A stretch of DNA of 64,000 nt from Thoreauomyces humboldtii (lineage: Eukaryota; Chytridiomycota; Chytridiomycetes; Spizellomycetales; Powellomycetaceae), in assembly GCA_027596035.1 (NCBI GenBank), contig JADGJA010000032.1:1-64000 (forward strand). The letters are read 5' to 3'. The position numbers and the translations under genes were made by a program. Positions 50,108 to 59,586 of this stretch are shown one piece after another (position 1 is the stretch's first letter; every line of letters begins with the position of its first letter). The notes under the pieces are model-generated. The model ran no database searches. It saw only the letters and a list, made by a program, of their open reading frames with translations, and was not told where the DNA came from.

Positions 50108-50638
50108 CTAGCCTTTCCGTCGATGGACGTAGTTGCAGCACCAGTATGATGCGATCACCTTACTTGCGGTGTCTGCAGATATCCTCACCGGCCTGCTCCA
50201 CTCTCCGTCCGGACACCACGACGAGGAGGGGAACGGCGCCCATATCTTGTCTTTGCTCCTGAAACCGCAAGGCATGATGGCTTGGCTATGCTCAAATCGG
50301 GGACGTTTGCGTTTTTCTTGGCACACTGGAGGTGGGGAAAACCTCCACAGCTTTTCGCCCGGACAGAGTTTTGATAGTGGCAACGTAGCGGCCTCTTTCC
50401 TCAGCCTTTCCTTCTGTATCTCACGCACGGCCTTTTCCTCTACTATCGTCCGTGTCTCTCGAACTTCACACTCGTGGGTGCTCACAGAATTCCGGGAAAG
50501 TAGTGAGCACGCAATTGCGTGATGAACTCTCTTTTAATCTTTCTTACGGTTAGCGTACCAGCGTCCGACTTGCCGCCACGGAACGGGGCAAAGCTGCTGT
50601 ATGGATAAAGTCAACTCTCGAAAGGTGCCCGGGCGCAT
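50108..50638 (-). CDS. Hypothetical small protein, presequence-like N-terminus
   Basis: Not recognised. ATG at 50638 opens MRPGTFRELTLSIQQLC, then PWRQVGRWYAN: a short basic, Trp/Arg-rich stretch like a mitochondrial presequence. A GTAAGAAAG donor (about 50,550) and an AG near 50,456-50,466 remove the in-frame stop and lead to a charged helix, VEEKAVREIQKERLRKEA. The frame stays open to a stop at 50108, but the last 60 codons are Pro/Cys/Trp-rich and may include another intron or UTR. It is convergent with PET117 (44 bp between stops) and divergent from the YchF-type gene. Mitochondrial location is inferred from the N-terminus alone. Confidence 0.4.
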
Positions 50639-50929
50639 TCAAGACGTGTCATGCAAACGGTATTATAATTTGGTATCCGATGCAATAAACCTGCATGCCC
50701 CTGGACGGGCCGGTATCTGCGTAGACGGTCTAGCGGTGATGCTTGGTAACGTGTTGCATGGGATCTCGCGTGGTTCTTTCTGTGTTTTCGTCGAGGATGA
50801 AAAGACGAAGGCAGCCCCGCGCAGCAGGTCCGAAGGCACCTGGAGACACACCGCGTTAGCACCGCGTTCGCCTTTTTTTTCGGTTGTGTGCTCTCCTTTC
50901 CTAACGATCCTGACGACTGCGCTAGAAGG
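50639..50929. promoter_or_regulatory. Divergent promoter region
   Basis: These 291 bp separate the hypothetical small gene (-) from the YchF-type ATPase (+). A T8 run lies at 50,873-50,880 close to the + strand ATG. No recognised site. Confidence 0.4.
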
Positions 50930-52631
50930 ATGCCACTCACATACCGTCCTCGGTACAGCGTCAGCAATATCCGCATACGATCGGCATCAAAGGCAGCGGT
51001 AGCTCCGTCGCATTCGGCTCGTGCGCCGTTGGCTCTGGTCCGGCTGTACGCGGCGAATGCCTCGACATCGACATTGACGGAACGGCCCCTGCTCGGAAGG
51101 CCCAGCAACAACCTCAAAATGGGAATCCTCGGTCTTCCCAACACCGGGAAATCAAGCTTCTTCAATGCGTTGACAGATAGTGCGGTTCCAGCCGAGGTAA
51201 CCGGCGAGGTCGGGAATTCACAGTGTTTCTCGGATGGCATCTGACCCTCGTTAGCCAGAACTTCCCCTTCTGTACCATCAGCCCGAGTGAAGCGCGAGTC
51301 GCAGTCCCAGGTTTGTCGTCTTTTTTGCGGTCCAGGCTCATAGCTTTTCCCGTTCTCCTGTTATGAGAACAAAAAGTGCTAAAGCCGCACGCCTTGCGAA
51401 CAGATGAGCGCTTTGATTGGCTTGTCGCCCTGTGGAAGCCAGCGTCGGTCGTGCCGGCATACCTCACCGTGATTGACATCGCGGGTCTCGTCAGGGGCGC
51501 CGCAGAAGGGGAGGGGCTGGGCAACGCGTTTCTCTCGAACATCTCGTCGGTGGACGCCCTCTTTCATCTATGCCGCGGGTTTTCGTCCTCGGACATCATT
51601 CATGTGGAAGGTCGAGTGGACCCAGTAGCAGACTTGCAGATCCTCCACGAGGAGCTGAGGCTCAAGGACGCGGACATGTTGAAGCGGCTGGTGGAGGTCA
51701 AGCGGAAGGACGCCGGGCGCGTTGGAAAGGGCGGCGCGGTTGATCAACGGAAAAGGGAAGAGTACGAGGCAGTCCTCAAGATTCACGATTGGGTTGTCGA
51801 CGCAGGGAAAGAGGCGAGGTACGGAACGTGGACTGCGGAGGAGATCGAGGTCCTGAACGGTCTGCATCTGCTTACTGCCAAGCCTGTCGTCTACTTGGTA
51901 CGAAGCTTACCTTACCGATATTGCCTTCCGAACGCCCATCTGACCAATATTGCACTACGCACAAATCAGTGCAACATAGCAGAACAGGAGTACGTCCTGA
52001 ACACCTGCATTTGGCGCGCGAAACTCCAATCTCACATTGACGAGCACCATCCGGGAGACATCCTCATACAGTATTCGGGCGAGCTGGAATCAGCGTTGGC
52101 GGCGTTAGAAAGCGATGAGGAGAGGAAGTTGCATCTGGAAACCCTCGCGGAGATCTACGAAACGGACAACATCCCGGAAAGCGCGTTAACGAAAATAATT
52201 TTGGCAGGCTATGAAGCACTGAGGTTATCGTATTGTAAGTCAAAGGCTCTCGGATCTCATGCGATGAAAAAGAATACTAATGATTGTACCAACGTCGCAC
52301 CAGTCTTCACGGGGGGTGAAGACGAGGTCCGCGCTTGGACGATTCGTAGCGGCACCAAGGCCCCTCAAGCCGCCGGGGTAATTCATTCCGACTTTGAAAA
52401 GACATTTGCTATGGCCGAAGTTATCAGGTTTGACGACCTCCGAGCCTTCGGTTCGGAGGACGCCGTGAAGATGGCAGGAAAGGCTGTACAGAAAGGAAGG
52501 GATTACGTGGTAGAAGGCGGCGATATCATTCGTAAGAGTGATTCCGAGCGGTTCCTTTTACTCCGTATGATAGCCATTAACTCTATCCTTTCCCAGATTT
52601 CAAAGTGGGTCAATTGGCAAAGAAGCGCTGA
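50930..52631 (+). CDS. YLF2: Mitochondrial YchF/OLA1-type ATPase (YLF2-like)
   Basis: Obg-like P-loop ATPase of the YchF group, a ribosome-associated stress factor. From ATG 50930 there is a presequence-like region of about 60 residues (Arg/Ser/Ala-rich, almost no acidic residues before ATG 51119), so this is probably the mitochondrial paralogue. G1 is GLPNTGKSS. Introns at about 51,199-51,262, 51,312-51,400, 51,898-51,968 and 52,233-52,306 join [33 protein letters not shown] and [14 protein letters not shown]. The G3 region is [18 protein letters not shown]4 is NIAE, not NKxD, which predicts ATP rather than GTP preference. The TGS domain ends with the motif GDIIHFK, restored by an intron (52,534-52,597), then TGA 52629. 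About 430 residues. Confidence 0.88.
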
Positions 52632-53171
52632 GTCGGTCCTTCTGGGAAGACGGACTGGCATAGAAGCAGTCAGCCTCGAAATTTGGGTCGTACAAGTATG
52701 CTAAACTCATTCAACGGGGGCGTAATTCTAAGCGTAGTTCAGCAAAGGGATGCGACGTCTATTACGTAAAAGAGTGGGCCGCGTATTCTTGATGTGGATG
52801 CGGAAGATTCAATGTAACCCTATAATCTATCACTCGTTGAAGACTTGCGCTAACTAGGGTAAGGAGGCTCATGAATGCCTCGCAAGAGACGTCCCTCCTG
52901 CAATCCCGCAGTCTGAATCGAAAAAGGGTGTCCAGATCGGTGGCGATCCATTGCTGTCCATCAATCCAGATTGGAGGACAGCCATGTCGAACATAGGGCA
53001 GATCATGGCTGCCTAGCGCGTTGACTTGGATTGGGCTGAAAAGAGTGATTGACGTCGTTAGGGCACTAGTTTTGTAACCCCCACATGCCGAGACTTACGC
53101 TGTTTTGGGTCCAGTACCTTGCCAAACCTGTAGGGGGGAGAGGCAGAAAAGATGAGTTTCAGTCCGATGGA
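52632..53171. other. Intergenic, convergent 3' ends
   Basis: These 540 bp separate the 3' ends of the YchF-type gene (+) and the PPR gene (-). No protein-like frame, RNA gene or repeat was seen. It is longer than the other convergent gaps here (about 40-140 bp). Confidence 0.5.
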
Positions 53172-56100
53172 TCAATAAAGAGAAAGCCCGCGACGGGCAT
53201 ACCGAGCGGCGAGGTCCGTTTGCCCTTCCGCCACTGCCATTTGAACGATTTGCTCCAGGTCCGACGTGGCTATTGGTCTGACACGGCCAGAGGTCATCTC
53301 TTCAAGGAGAAGGTCGAGGGTGGCCATGTCCTTCGTCTTGGTCGCAGCTTTGATGAGCTCCCCATACACCGCCGGATCGATCTTTCGATGTGGAAACGCC
53401 TCCTTCATGCGGCCAAAGAACTGCATGGCGTCCGGAAGGGTGGTGGGATTCGAGGCCATTCCCCGAATCAAGGTTTCGAAAGATGTTTCGGTGGGCTGCA
53501 GCCCGCGAGACAGTGCGATCTGCAGGACTTGCGCGGCCTGATTCACATTTCCGTTCAGGACTTGCGCCTTGATCATGGTGTCCATGACAAGCATGTTGAG
53601 CCCATCCCAGTGTTCGTCAACGTACTTCTCGAAGACTGACTCGGCTTCCGCCACATCGCCGGCTTTACCAGAGGAGGCGATCATATAACAGTACGCGGAT
53701 ATGCTAGGGTGATAGGGAGGCACTTGAAGCATTTCCCAGATTTTTCGCACTTCGGCTGGAAGTTTGCCTTGGTGCATCAACTTCATGACTGTTTCCCAAT
53801 GAACAGGTGCCATTTCAATATTCTTAGACTTGAAAATCGTTCGATAGGCATCGAACGCCATGCCGATATTCAGATAAGTCTCCTTGTTGAGACTGGTAGG
53901 GCGTGCCGCCAAGGCTTTCGCGAAGAGTGTTTCGTAGTGAAAGCTTTTGAAGTAGTGATCTACGGGCGACTGGGATTGGCGGAGAATGTCCGCTGCCTCT
54001 GGAACCATCCCGGCAGAGGTAAAAGCGTTGAAAGCGCCAGTTGCGGCGACGCCGACGTACTTGATCCGAGTATCGGAGGCCATAGGCGCGGATATGCGGG
54101 AAGTAACAGCGATGATCTGCGATACGGTCTCGAAATCCAACACCCGGCCAAAGCTTTTGATGGCATCGCCGATGTAAAAGGGTTGGGGAAGCACCTTCCG
54201 CCTCTCAAACTCGGCGCAGATTCGCAAGACCTCCTTGACATCATGCGCTTTCGAAGACTTTGCCAAGTCGTTTTCAAGCTGACGCTTTTGGGTTTCCGTA
54301 AAAACGTTATCAAGAGCCTCCTGCTGCTCTGCTGAGAGCTCTGGTGTGGGAACTTCCAAAGCCTTCATGCGATGGATCCACTGAGCTGTGGACGATGTCA
54401 TGCTTCGCCTTTCAAAGGCGCGCAAAACCAGATCACTCAGCTCCGTTGTGGGTTTCAGGTTCTTAGCAACCAGGTCGTCCAGGAAACGGAACGCGTACTT
54501 GTGCGTTGCAGGTATGTTTGCTACACTGTTGACCCTCGTGTGGAAGGAAAAGAGCGTCGTGTAGAGAACTTCATAATCGGAGCTGGTGAGCTGAAGCGTC
54601 TTGGACTGCTTGTCAAACTCTTCAAGTAGCACTTCTCGAGGTTGTCCAAGTAAGCCGTAGAGGTTGTGGGAATTTGTCACGCGCTGAAGTTGTAGGAGCA
54701 GCGCCATGTTGCCGTCCGCAATCGTCGTGATGCGGGGAATCAGCGTGGCAAGGTTTGGGTCTGCGACATACTTGCCTCTCCTGACTTGCTGAAGGGCCTC
54801 GTACGCAGTTTCCCAGAGTTTCAAGGCAGCCGCCTTGTCTTCAGAACGAATCAGTGCATCGCATAACGCCTCCGTGAAGAGAGGGTCGGGACGAGCGCCA
54901 TGCTGATAGAATTGATTAAAGATTGCTACCGCATCAGAAAGACGCCCTTTGGTGACGCATAGCTCTCCGTAGTTGGATAAAGAGACTGCTTTGCTCTTGC
55001 GCAAGCCTTGCTCGCTGCGAATGTTTTCGTACGCAACTGTAGCCAGTTCGATGTCTCCCTTGAGGGTGGCACCCTCGAATACGGCCAAGAAAGTCCAGTA
55101 GTCAGGGGATGGCATGCCGGTGTTGGACTGCAATCGGGTCAGGATCTCCTTCGCAGCCGTCGTCTCTCCGTTCCGTATGAGCAAAGACAGTAGGGTTTTG
55201 TAGGTCGCCAACGTCGGAACGACTTTCTCCTGAACCATGGTCTTTTCAAGGATATCCCGTGCAGCTTGAACCTGGCCGGCCTGCCCGAGAGCCTCCGCAA
55301 AGGATGTAAAGACGATTTCGGCTCGGACGAGGTTGGATTGCAGGTAGTTTTCGTACCACTGCTGGGCATTGTACAGGTCTCCCGCTCGTCCGTAAGCTGC
55401 GACAATGTGGCCATACGTCGGGGAAGTAGGCTCAAGATCAGACTCGCCGACCTTCTGGATCCACTTCTCGACGCTAGCTATGTCCCTGCGAGTGGCGAAC
55501 ATCCTGAAGAGGACGTTCACGCTCCTGGGTCCAAACTCTTTGCTGCTCAGAAGAACCTGCTCCACCAAGGCATCCGCATCCTTAAGGACTGTCTTTGCGC
55601 CCTCGACCTTGAGATCCGTCTCCAAGCGCTGTAAGATGTATCTTGTCTGCCTGTTCACTGGTTCTGGGCGAGAGCGCAGGATCTGCAGCTTGTCGACCGC
55701 CCGGAAGTACGTCGTAGCGTACATTCGATCGAGGTCCGAATACAACGTGACAAGGTCCCACGCCAGATCCGCATCGATGCGCACGTCCAGGCGTTTCATG
55801 ACGGCATGCACTTTTTGGATGCTCGCGAGGGTGCGTTCGTCGCGGCCGGTATTGTTGATATACCTGTTGATGAAGGCACGGTAGTCTGCTGATCTCCATT
55901 CACCGAGTTTCCTCCTACGATCGAGAGCCATGAACGCCTGAAAGATGGAAATCTTCCTTGAAGGACCAGCAGCAGGTTGATCGAACAGCGCTGCGATGTC
56001 AGCTCGAGGGCCAGAGAGAGGCACGTCGCTGGACGACGGCTGTGGTTGCTGCTGCGAAGAGGGGGCATCCGACGTGGAGGCACTGGGGGTTGGAATGGTG

Positions 56101-56309
56101 GTGGTGGTGGTGGTGGAAGTGCTGGAGGGTTCGGCGGAGCTTGTTGCTGAGCGGCTTTGCGCGCATGAGGTGAACGCACTGGGGAGGGACTTTGGACAAC
56201 GAGGTCGAGGGGACGCTTGTGGACGCAGAAAGAAAGAACTGGCCGATGTGGACTTGCTGTTCAGTGCCGAAGCACGCCTGAGACCGCGGCAACTACCGAC
56301 GCGAAGCAT
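53172..56309 (-). CDS. Mitochondrial pentatricopeptide-repeat (PPR) protein
   Basis: Organelle RNA-binding protein, likely for processing, stability or translation of a mitochondrial transcript. One uninterrupted frame of 1,045 codons from ATG 56309, unusual in this intron-rich window. The N-terminus MLRVGSCRGLRRASALNSKS is a clear presequence (Arg/Ser-rich, no acids). A Thr/Ser/Gln low-complexity linker follows. From about residue 230 there are tandem helical repeats with PPR features: TYGHIVAAYGRAGDLYNAQQ, VFTSFAEALGQAGQVQAARD, TYKTLLSLLIRNGETTAAKE, and later ISAYCYMIASSGKAGDVAEA and SFETLIRGMASNPTTLPDAM. The repeats look divergent and the middle (residues about 480-750) is hard to assign. 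It may correspond to a fungal PPR such as Dmr1, but the target RNA cannot be read from sequence. Confidence 0.85.
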   Translation of the reverse strand: MLRVGSCRGLRRASALNSKSTSASSFFLRPQASPRPRCPKSLPSAFTSCAQSRSATSSAEPSSTSTTTTTTIPTPSASTSDAPSSQQQPQPSSSDVPLSGPRADIAALFDQPAAGPSRKISIFQAFMALDRRRKLGEWRSADYRAFINRYINNTGRDERTLASIQKVHAVMKRLDVRIDADLAWDLVTLYSDLDRMYATTYFRAVDKLQILRSRPEPVNRQTRYILQRLETDLKVEGAKTVLKDADALVEQVLLSSKEFGPRSVNVLFRMFATRRDIASVEKWIQKVGESDLEPTSPTYGHIVAAYGRAGDLYNAQQWYENYLQSNLVRAEIVFTSFAEALGQAGQVQAARDILEKTMVQEKVVPTLATYKTLLSLLIRNGETTAAKEILTRLQSNTGMPSPDYWTFLAVFEGATLKGDIELATVAYENIRSEQGLRKSKAVSLSNYGELCVTKGRLSDAVAIFNQFYQHGARPDPLFTEALCDALIRSEDKAAALKLWETAYEALQQVRRGKYVADPNLATLIPRITTIADGNMALLLQLQRVTNSHNLYGLLGQPREVLLEEFDKQSKTLQLTSSDYEVLYTTLFSFHTRVNSVANIPATHKYAFRFLDDLVAKNLKPTTELSDLVLRAFERRSMTSSTAQWIHRMKALEVPTPELSAEQQEALDNVFTETQKRQLENDLAKSSKAHDVKEVLRICAEFERRKVLPQPFYIGDAIKSFGRVLDFETVSQIIAVTSRISAPMASDTRIKYVGVAATGAFNAFTSAGMVPEAADILRQSQSPVDHYFKSFHYETLFAKALAARPTSLNKETYLNIGMAFDAYRTIFKSKNIEMAPVHWETVMKLMHQGKLPAEVRKIWEMLQVPPYHPSISAYCYMIASSGKAGDVAEAESVFEKYVDEHWDGLNMLVMDTMIKAQVLNGNVNQAAQVLQIALSRGLQPTETSFETLIRGMASNPTTLPDAMQFFGRMKEAFPHRKIDPAVYGELIKAATKTKDMATLDLLLEEMTSGRVRPIATSDLEQIVQMAVAEGQTDLAARYARRGLSLY
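56097..56116. repeat. GGT/ACC triplet run in the PPR gene
   Basis: A near-perfect GGT run (ACC on the coding strand) encodes six threonines in the linker after the presequence. It is likely variable in length between isolates. Confidence 0.75.
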
Positions 56310-56618
56310 TGTCCGTCTGACGCTGAGACCGCTAGGACTCTCTCTCTATGCGTAGATTTTGCGTTGCGGTATCGGGACAGAGATCACGACAAAAGGACGG
56401 AGAAGAGGGGGGAAAAGAAGCGCCTTTCAGCAGCTGTCGATTGCACCCCTCTGTCTTTTTATACTGACCTGCCCGCCACCGCGAAACATGACTCTATCAT
56501 CGCACCCTCCGGTCTGGCTCTCTCTCTCTCTCTCTCTCTTGCGCAATTTGGCTATCGCTTCTGCCTGTATGGAATAGAGCCCCGCCAGTTGCCTTATCGT
56601 CTGTCGTGCAATTGACTC
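56310..56618. promoter_or_regulatory. Divergent promoter region with CT microsatellite
   Basis: These 309 bp lie between the divergent PPR (-) and NAD(P)HX epimerase (+) genes. About 80-100 bp upstream of the epimerase ATG is a perfect CT repeat of about 11 units (56,518-56,539). CT-rich tracts are common in fungal promoters near the transcription start. Nothing else is recognised. Confidence 0.55.
56518..56539. repeat. CT dinucleotide microsatellite
   Basis: Perfect (CT)n, about 11 units, in the intergenic region between two divergent genes. Likely polymorphic. Confidence 0.85.
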
Positions 56619-57892
56619 ATGGCACCGTCAAAGGTACGAAGCTGGTCACCACCACACCATCCGAGACCGCGCATTCGGAAACAGCACTTAGCTTGTGTTG
56701 CAGTTCATCGGGCAAACACAGGCTCAAGATCTCGACGGGTTCTTGATGGACCCCGAAAAAGGGGGCTTCTCCTTGGATCAGGTGCAGCCTTCCCTCCCCT
56801 CCCTCCCCTCCCCTCCCGCGCGCCCGTCAGGCGCAACTTGATCTTCGGAACAACCCAAGGCAGAAATCGCTGATGCCATCAGCCCTTGCCTCGCTCGGTC
56901 GTTTCGGTCGATGCTTTGAAAAGCTCATGGAGCTCGCAGGACTCAGCGTGGCGGAGGCCATCGGGGAGGTCTATCCGCTGGATAGGTACCCGCGTGTCTT
57001 GGTTTGCGCAGGTCCAGGAAACAACGGCGGGGATGGCCTCGTGGCTGCTCGCCACCTGATCCACTTTGGATACCACGTTCGATGGTACTATCCGAAACCA
57101 ACCGACAAGCCCATATACAAGGTCAGATGCCGCACACAGCTTTCGCATCCTCGTTGGCGCCAAGCAGCAACTCGAGCAGTTCTCTCCGCTCTAGCTCCTG
57201 CAGAGACAGCTCAAGAACCTGCGCGCTCCTCAACTCGATTCGTTGGATGGAGAGCTGGAAACTGCGGATCTGGTAGTGGATGCCATATTCGGTTGGTACA
57301 CACACACCTAGTGCAAGCCGGCCGACTGAAGCTGTGCACGACCAACACCGAGCGCACTCTGTGTTTAGGATTCGGGTTCTCGGGCAACGTTCGGGCGCCC
57401 TTCGATGCTGTTCTTGAGGTACATTGAGGCGGCGATGTTCCCGTCGTTAGTGGCTTTGGGCCCGCCAAAACTCACAAGCTCGGCAGCAACTGCAAGCGTC
57501 CAGTGTCCCTGTAGTGTCGATCGATGTGCCGTCCGGATGGAATGTAGAGCAAGGTAGTCACGAGGCATGACGGGGGGCCCGATCATTACGCAAAAGGGTA
57601 ACCCAAGCGTTCGGTCAGGTGATCCTGGCAACGGTTTGAGGCCATCACTCCTTGTATCGCTCAGCGCTCCCAAGCGTGGTGTATCAAACTTCACTGGTAC
57701 GAGGAAAGGGTGACCTTCCTCTTTTAACCCCCTTTTTCAGGAGAAAGTACTCATCGGAGACATTTGGCAGGGCGGCACTTTCTTGGGGGAAGATTTGTTC
57801 CACCGGATTTGGCAAGGGATTTTGGTTTTCAATTGCCACAGTATCCTGGAGCTCGTCAGTGCGTCGACATCTCTGACTGGACTAGGCTGTGA
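56619..57892 (+). CDS. NAD(P)H-hydrate epimerase (YjeF_N, NAXE-type)
   Basis: Repairs damaged NAD(P)H by epimerising R- to S-NAD(P)HX, which a separate dehydratase then restores. Small exons are read: 56619-56633 (MAPSK), 56704-56781 ([15 protein letters not shown] to FSLDQ), 56924-57121 ([35 protein letters not shown]), about 57,203-57,291 ([14 protein letters not shown]), then [16 protein letters not shown], then [15 protein letters not shown], then [12 protein letters not shown] and finally [12 protein letters not shown] to TGA 57890. Joining exon 2 to exon 3 gives [11 protein letters not shown], the conserved YjeF_N run. The frame open from 56873 instead would need an insertion, so it is not the start. 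The Asp of DVPSG and the NNGGDG loop form the active site. No NAXD neighbour is present. Confidence 0.9.
56792..56817 (-). other. Potential G-quadruplex tract in an epimerase intron
   Basis: The + strand is C-rich with repeated CCCTCCC units, so the minus strand has at least five G3-G4 runs spaced by single adenines, a classic quadruplex pattern. It lies in the 142-nt second intron, the longest of that gene. Folding on the template side is possible but unproven. Confidence 0.6.
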
Positions 57893-58032
57893 GGCAGGCC
57901 TCGGGGAAAGGCCTCGCAGATGAGCAGTTAGGGAGATCCCAGTTAGTTAGGGCAGAGAATCACGAATGGATGCCCGATGATCGCAATTACTCACGAAACG
58001 CACGTCTATTAAATACATGAAATATAACTCTC

Positions 58033-59270
58033 TCACGCATGTTTGATCTCCTCCACCAAGTCTTCTAGTTCTTCCCGGACCACCAAGTCCTCTGCGTCGC
58101 CCCAGAACGAGGGGATGTTCATTCGTTTGAAAGATGGCCAGACAACCTCCTCCACAAAGACCGACCGTATCTTCGATGTGATCAAAGATGCCAGCTTCGG
58201 CAGATCCTTGACCTTGGTGCGATGACCGAGCAGAGACCGAACTTCGAACTCGAGCGCGAAATCGTTAAGGATAGAAAAGGAAAGATAGGTTTCGGGTGTG
58301 TCGGGATGGGTCACAAACTCGATGGCGATCTATCAGCACAGGATCGTGAGAAGAACGCAGGGGCGACAGCAAGGCCGATAAAAGATGCGGAACTCACCGT
58401 CCCAGAAAACTTGACCACCGATAGTGTCAATGCAACTGGAAGCGCGGCGATGCAAGCTTTGGGCCAGTTGACTAGGACTTGCGTTTCGACGCCGAGGGTC
58501 ACCTGGTCGTCGAACTCGAACTGTATCTCTGTTCGAAGGTTGGCGTTGGGTTCGGAAAACCGAATCTTGACCCCCTTTACGAGCGGAAACTCTTCCCCCA
58601 AGGAAAAGTCCGTGATGTGGATGGGTCCCTGGGATTCGCCTTGGTTAGTCCCTATAAGGAGGGGTGAACCGAATCCGTGACTTACCAGGAAGCCTGGCTT
58701 CGTGTGCCCGTTCAGCACCTCGTCCAAGACATGCACGATGCGGTTGTTGAAACCGTTGTCATTGCGATACTTCGTGATGGTCTGTGCCACGAGAACGTTG
58801 AGCCAATCACACGTCTCTATGGGATGCGCATGCACGTCGTAGAGCGTCTTGGCAAGGATCTGCGATTCAATTGCGTGCGGCGAGATAGGGATCCGAACCT
58901 AGGGCGGGTAAGGCGGTCAGCCGTCATGCATGATCCTCCTTGGCAGCCGGGGTTACCTACTTTTGGTTCGTAAAGCTTTCGCATGTTCTTTTTACGCGCC
59001 AGCTCTATTCGTGTCTCGTGACCACTTCGGAAGAAGAAGACTTTGACCAAGAAGAAGATCAACACTCCAAGTGTCACCTGGCCTGGAGATGCATGAAGGC
59101 AAGATAAGATGCGGCTCTTTTGGTGCCTTGCCCAGTCCCAGTGCTTTCCAGTTTTTACCAGCGATGAAGCCTTTTATGAACTCCTTTGTGCCAAGATGCA
59201 CAGCGGCTTCGATGGAGGCCACTGGAACCGCGACGGGTGCGAGGGTAGAGGCCTGCGCCGCCGAGGCCAT
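58033..59270 (-). CDS. MMM1: MMM1, ER membrane subunit of ERMES
   Basis: ER-anchored subunit of the ER-mitochondria encounter structure; its SMP domain binds phospholipids and joins Mdm10-Mdm12-Mdm34. The first in-frame ATG is 59270. The protein starts with a short lumenal region, then GFIAGQ joined to VTLGVLIFFLVKVFFF, the single transmembrane segment. Basic residues follow, then KLYEPK joined to VRIPISPHA. The SMP domain has CDWLNVLVAQTI, PGFL joined to GPIHITDFSLGEEFP, FDDQVTLGVETQVLVNWP, ALPVALTLSVVKFSGT joined to IAIEFVTHPDTPE, SLLGHRTKVKDLPKLASLI and FKRMNIPSFW. It ends at 58033. All joins are GT-AG and in phase; about 320 residues, shorter at the N-terminus than some fungal Mmm1. Open sequence continues 5' of the ATG without another ATG, so a non-detected upstream exon is possible. 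Confidence 0.92.
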
Positions 59271-59586
59271 TTCCCGTTCTTTCGCGCTATTGCTGGGGGC
59301 ATTCACGTGCGAGATGCTATCGTATGGATGCGGCTGCGAAAGCTGCACCTGTTCCCTTTGTAGGTACTGTTGCCGCGGATGCCGCTGCTCCTGGCTGAGG
59401 GTCTCGACCACTGGGCCCGGGGCTTGCGGCTGCTGTGGTAGGTCTCCCGCTTGTGGTCGGGGTTGAATGTCCTCAGGCTGCCCCTGAACGACACACCAGT
59501 CCACGGGCGCCGCTTCGTCTTTCCACGGAAAACGGGTGCTCTCGGATATGGGGGGCAGGTGGATTGTCGAACGCTGTAGCTTCTAG

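Noticed and set aside
50611..51240. 209-codon minus-strand frame opposite the YchF gene start
   Set aside because: Antisense shadow of the presequence and G1 exon; no conserved sequence.
56873..57427. Start of the epimerase at the ATG at 56873
   Set aside because: It would add residues before the conserved LMELAGLS and then read through the intron at 57122; the upstream exons restore [13 protein letters not shown].
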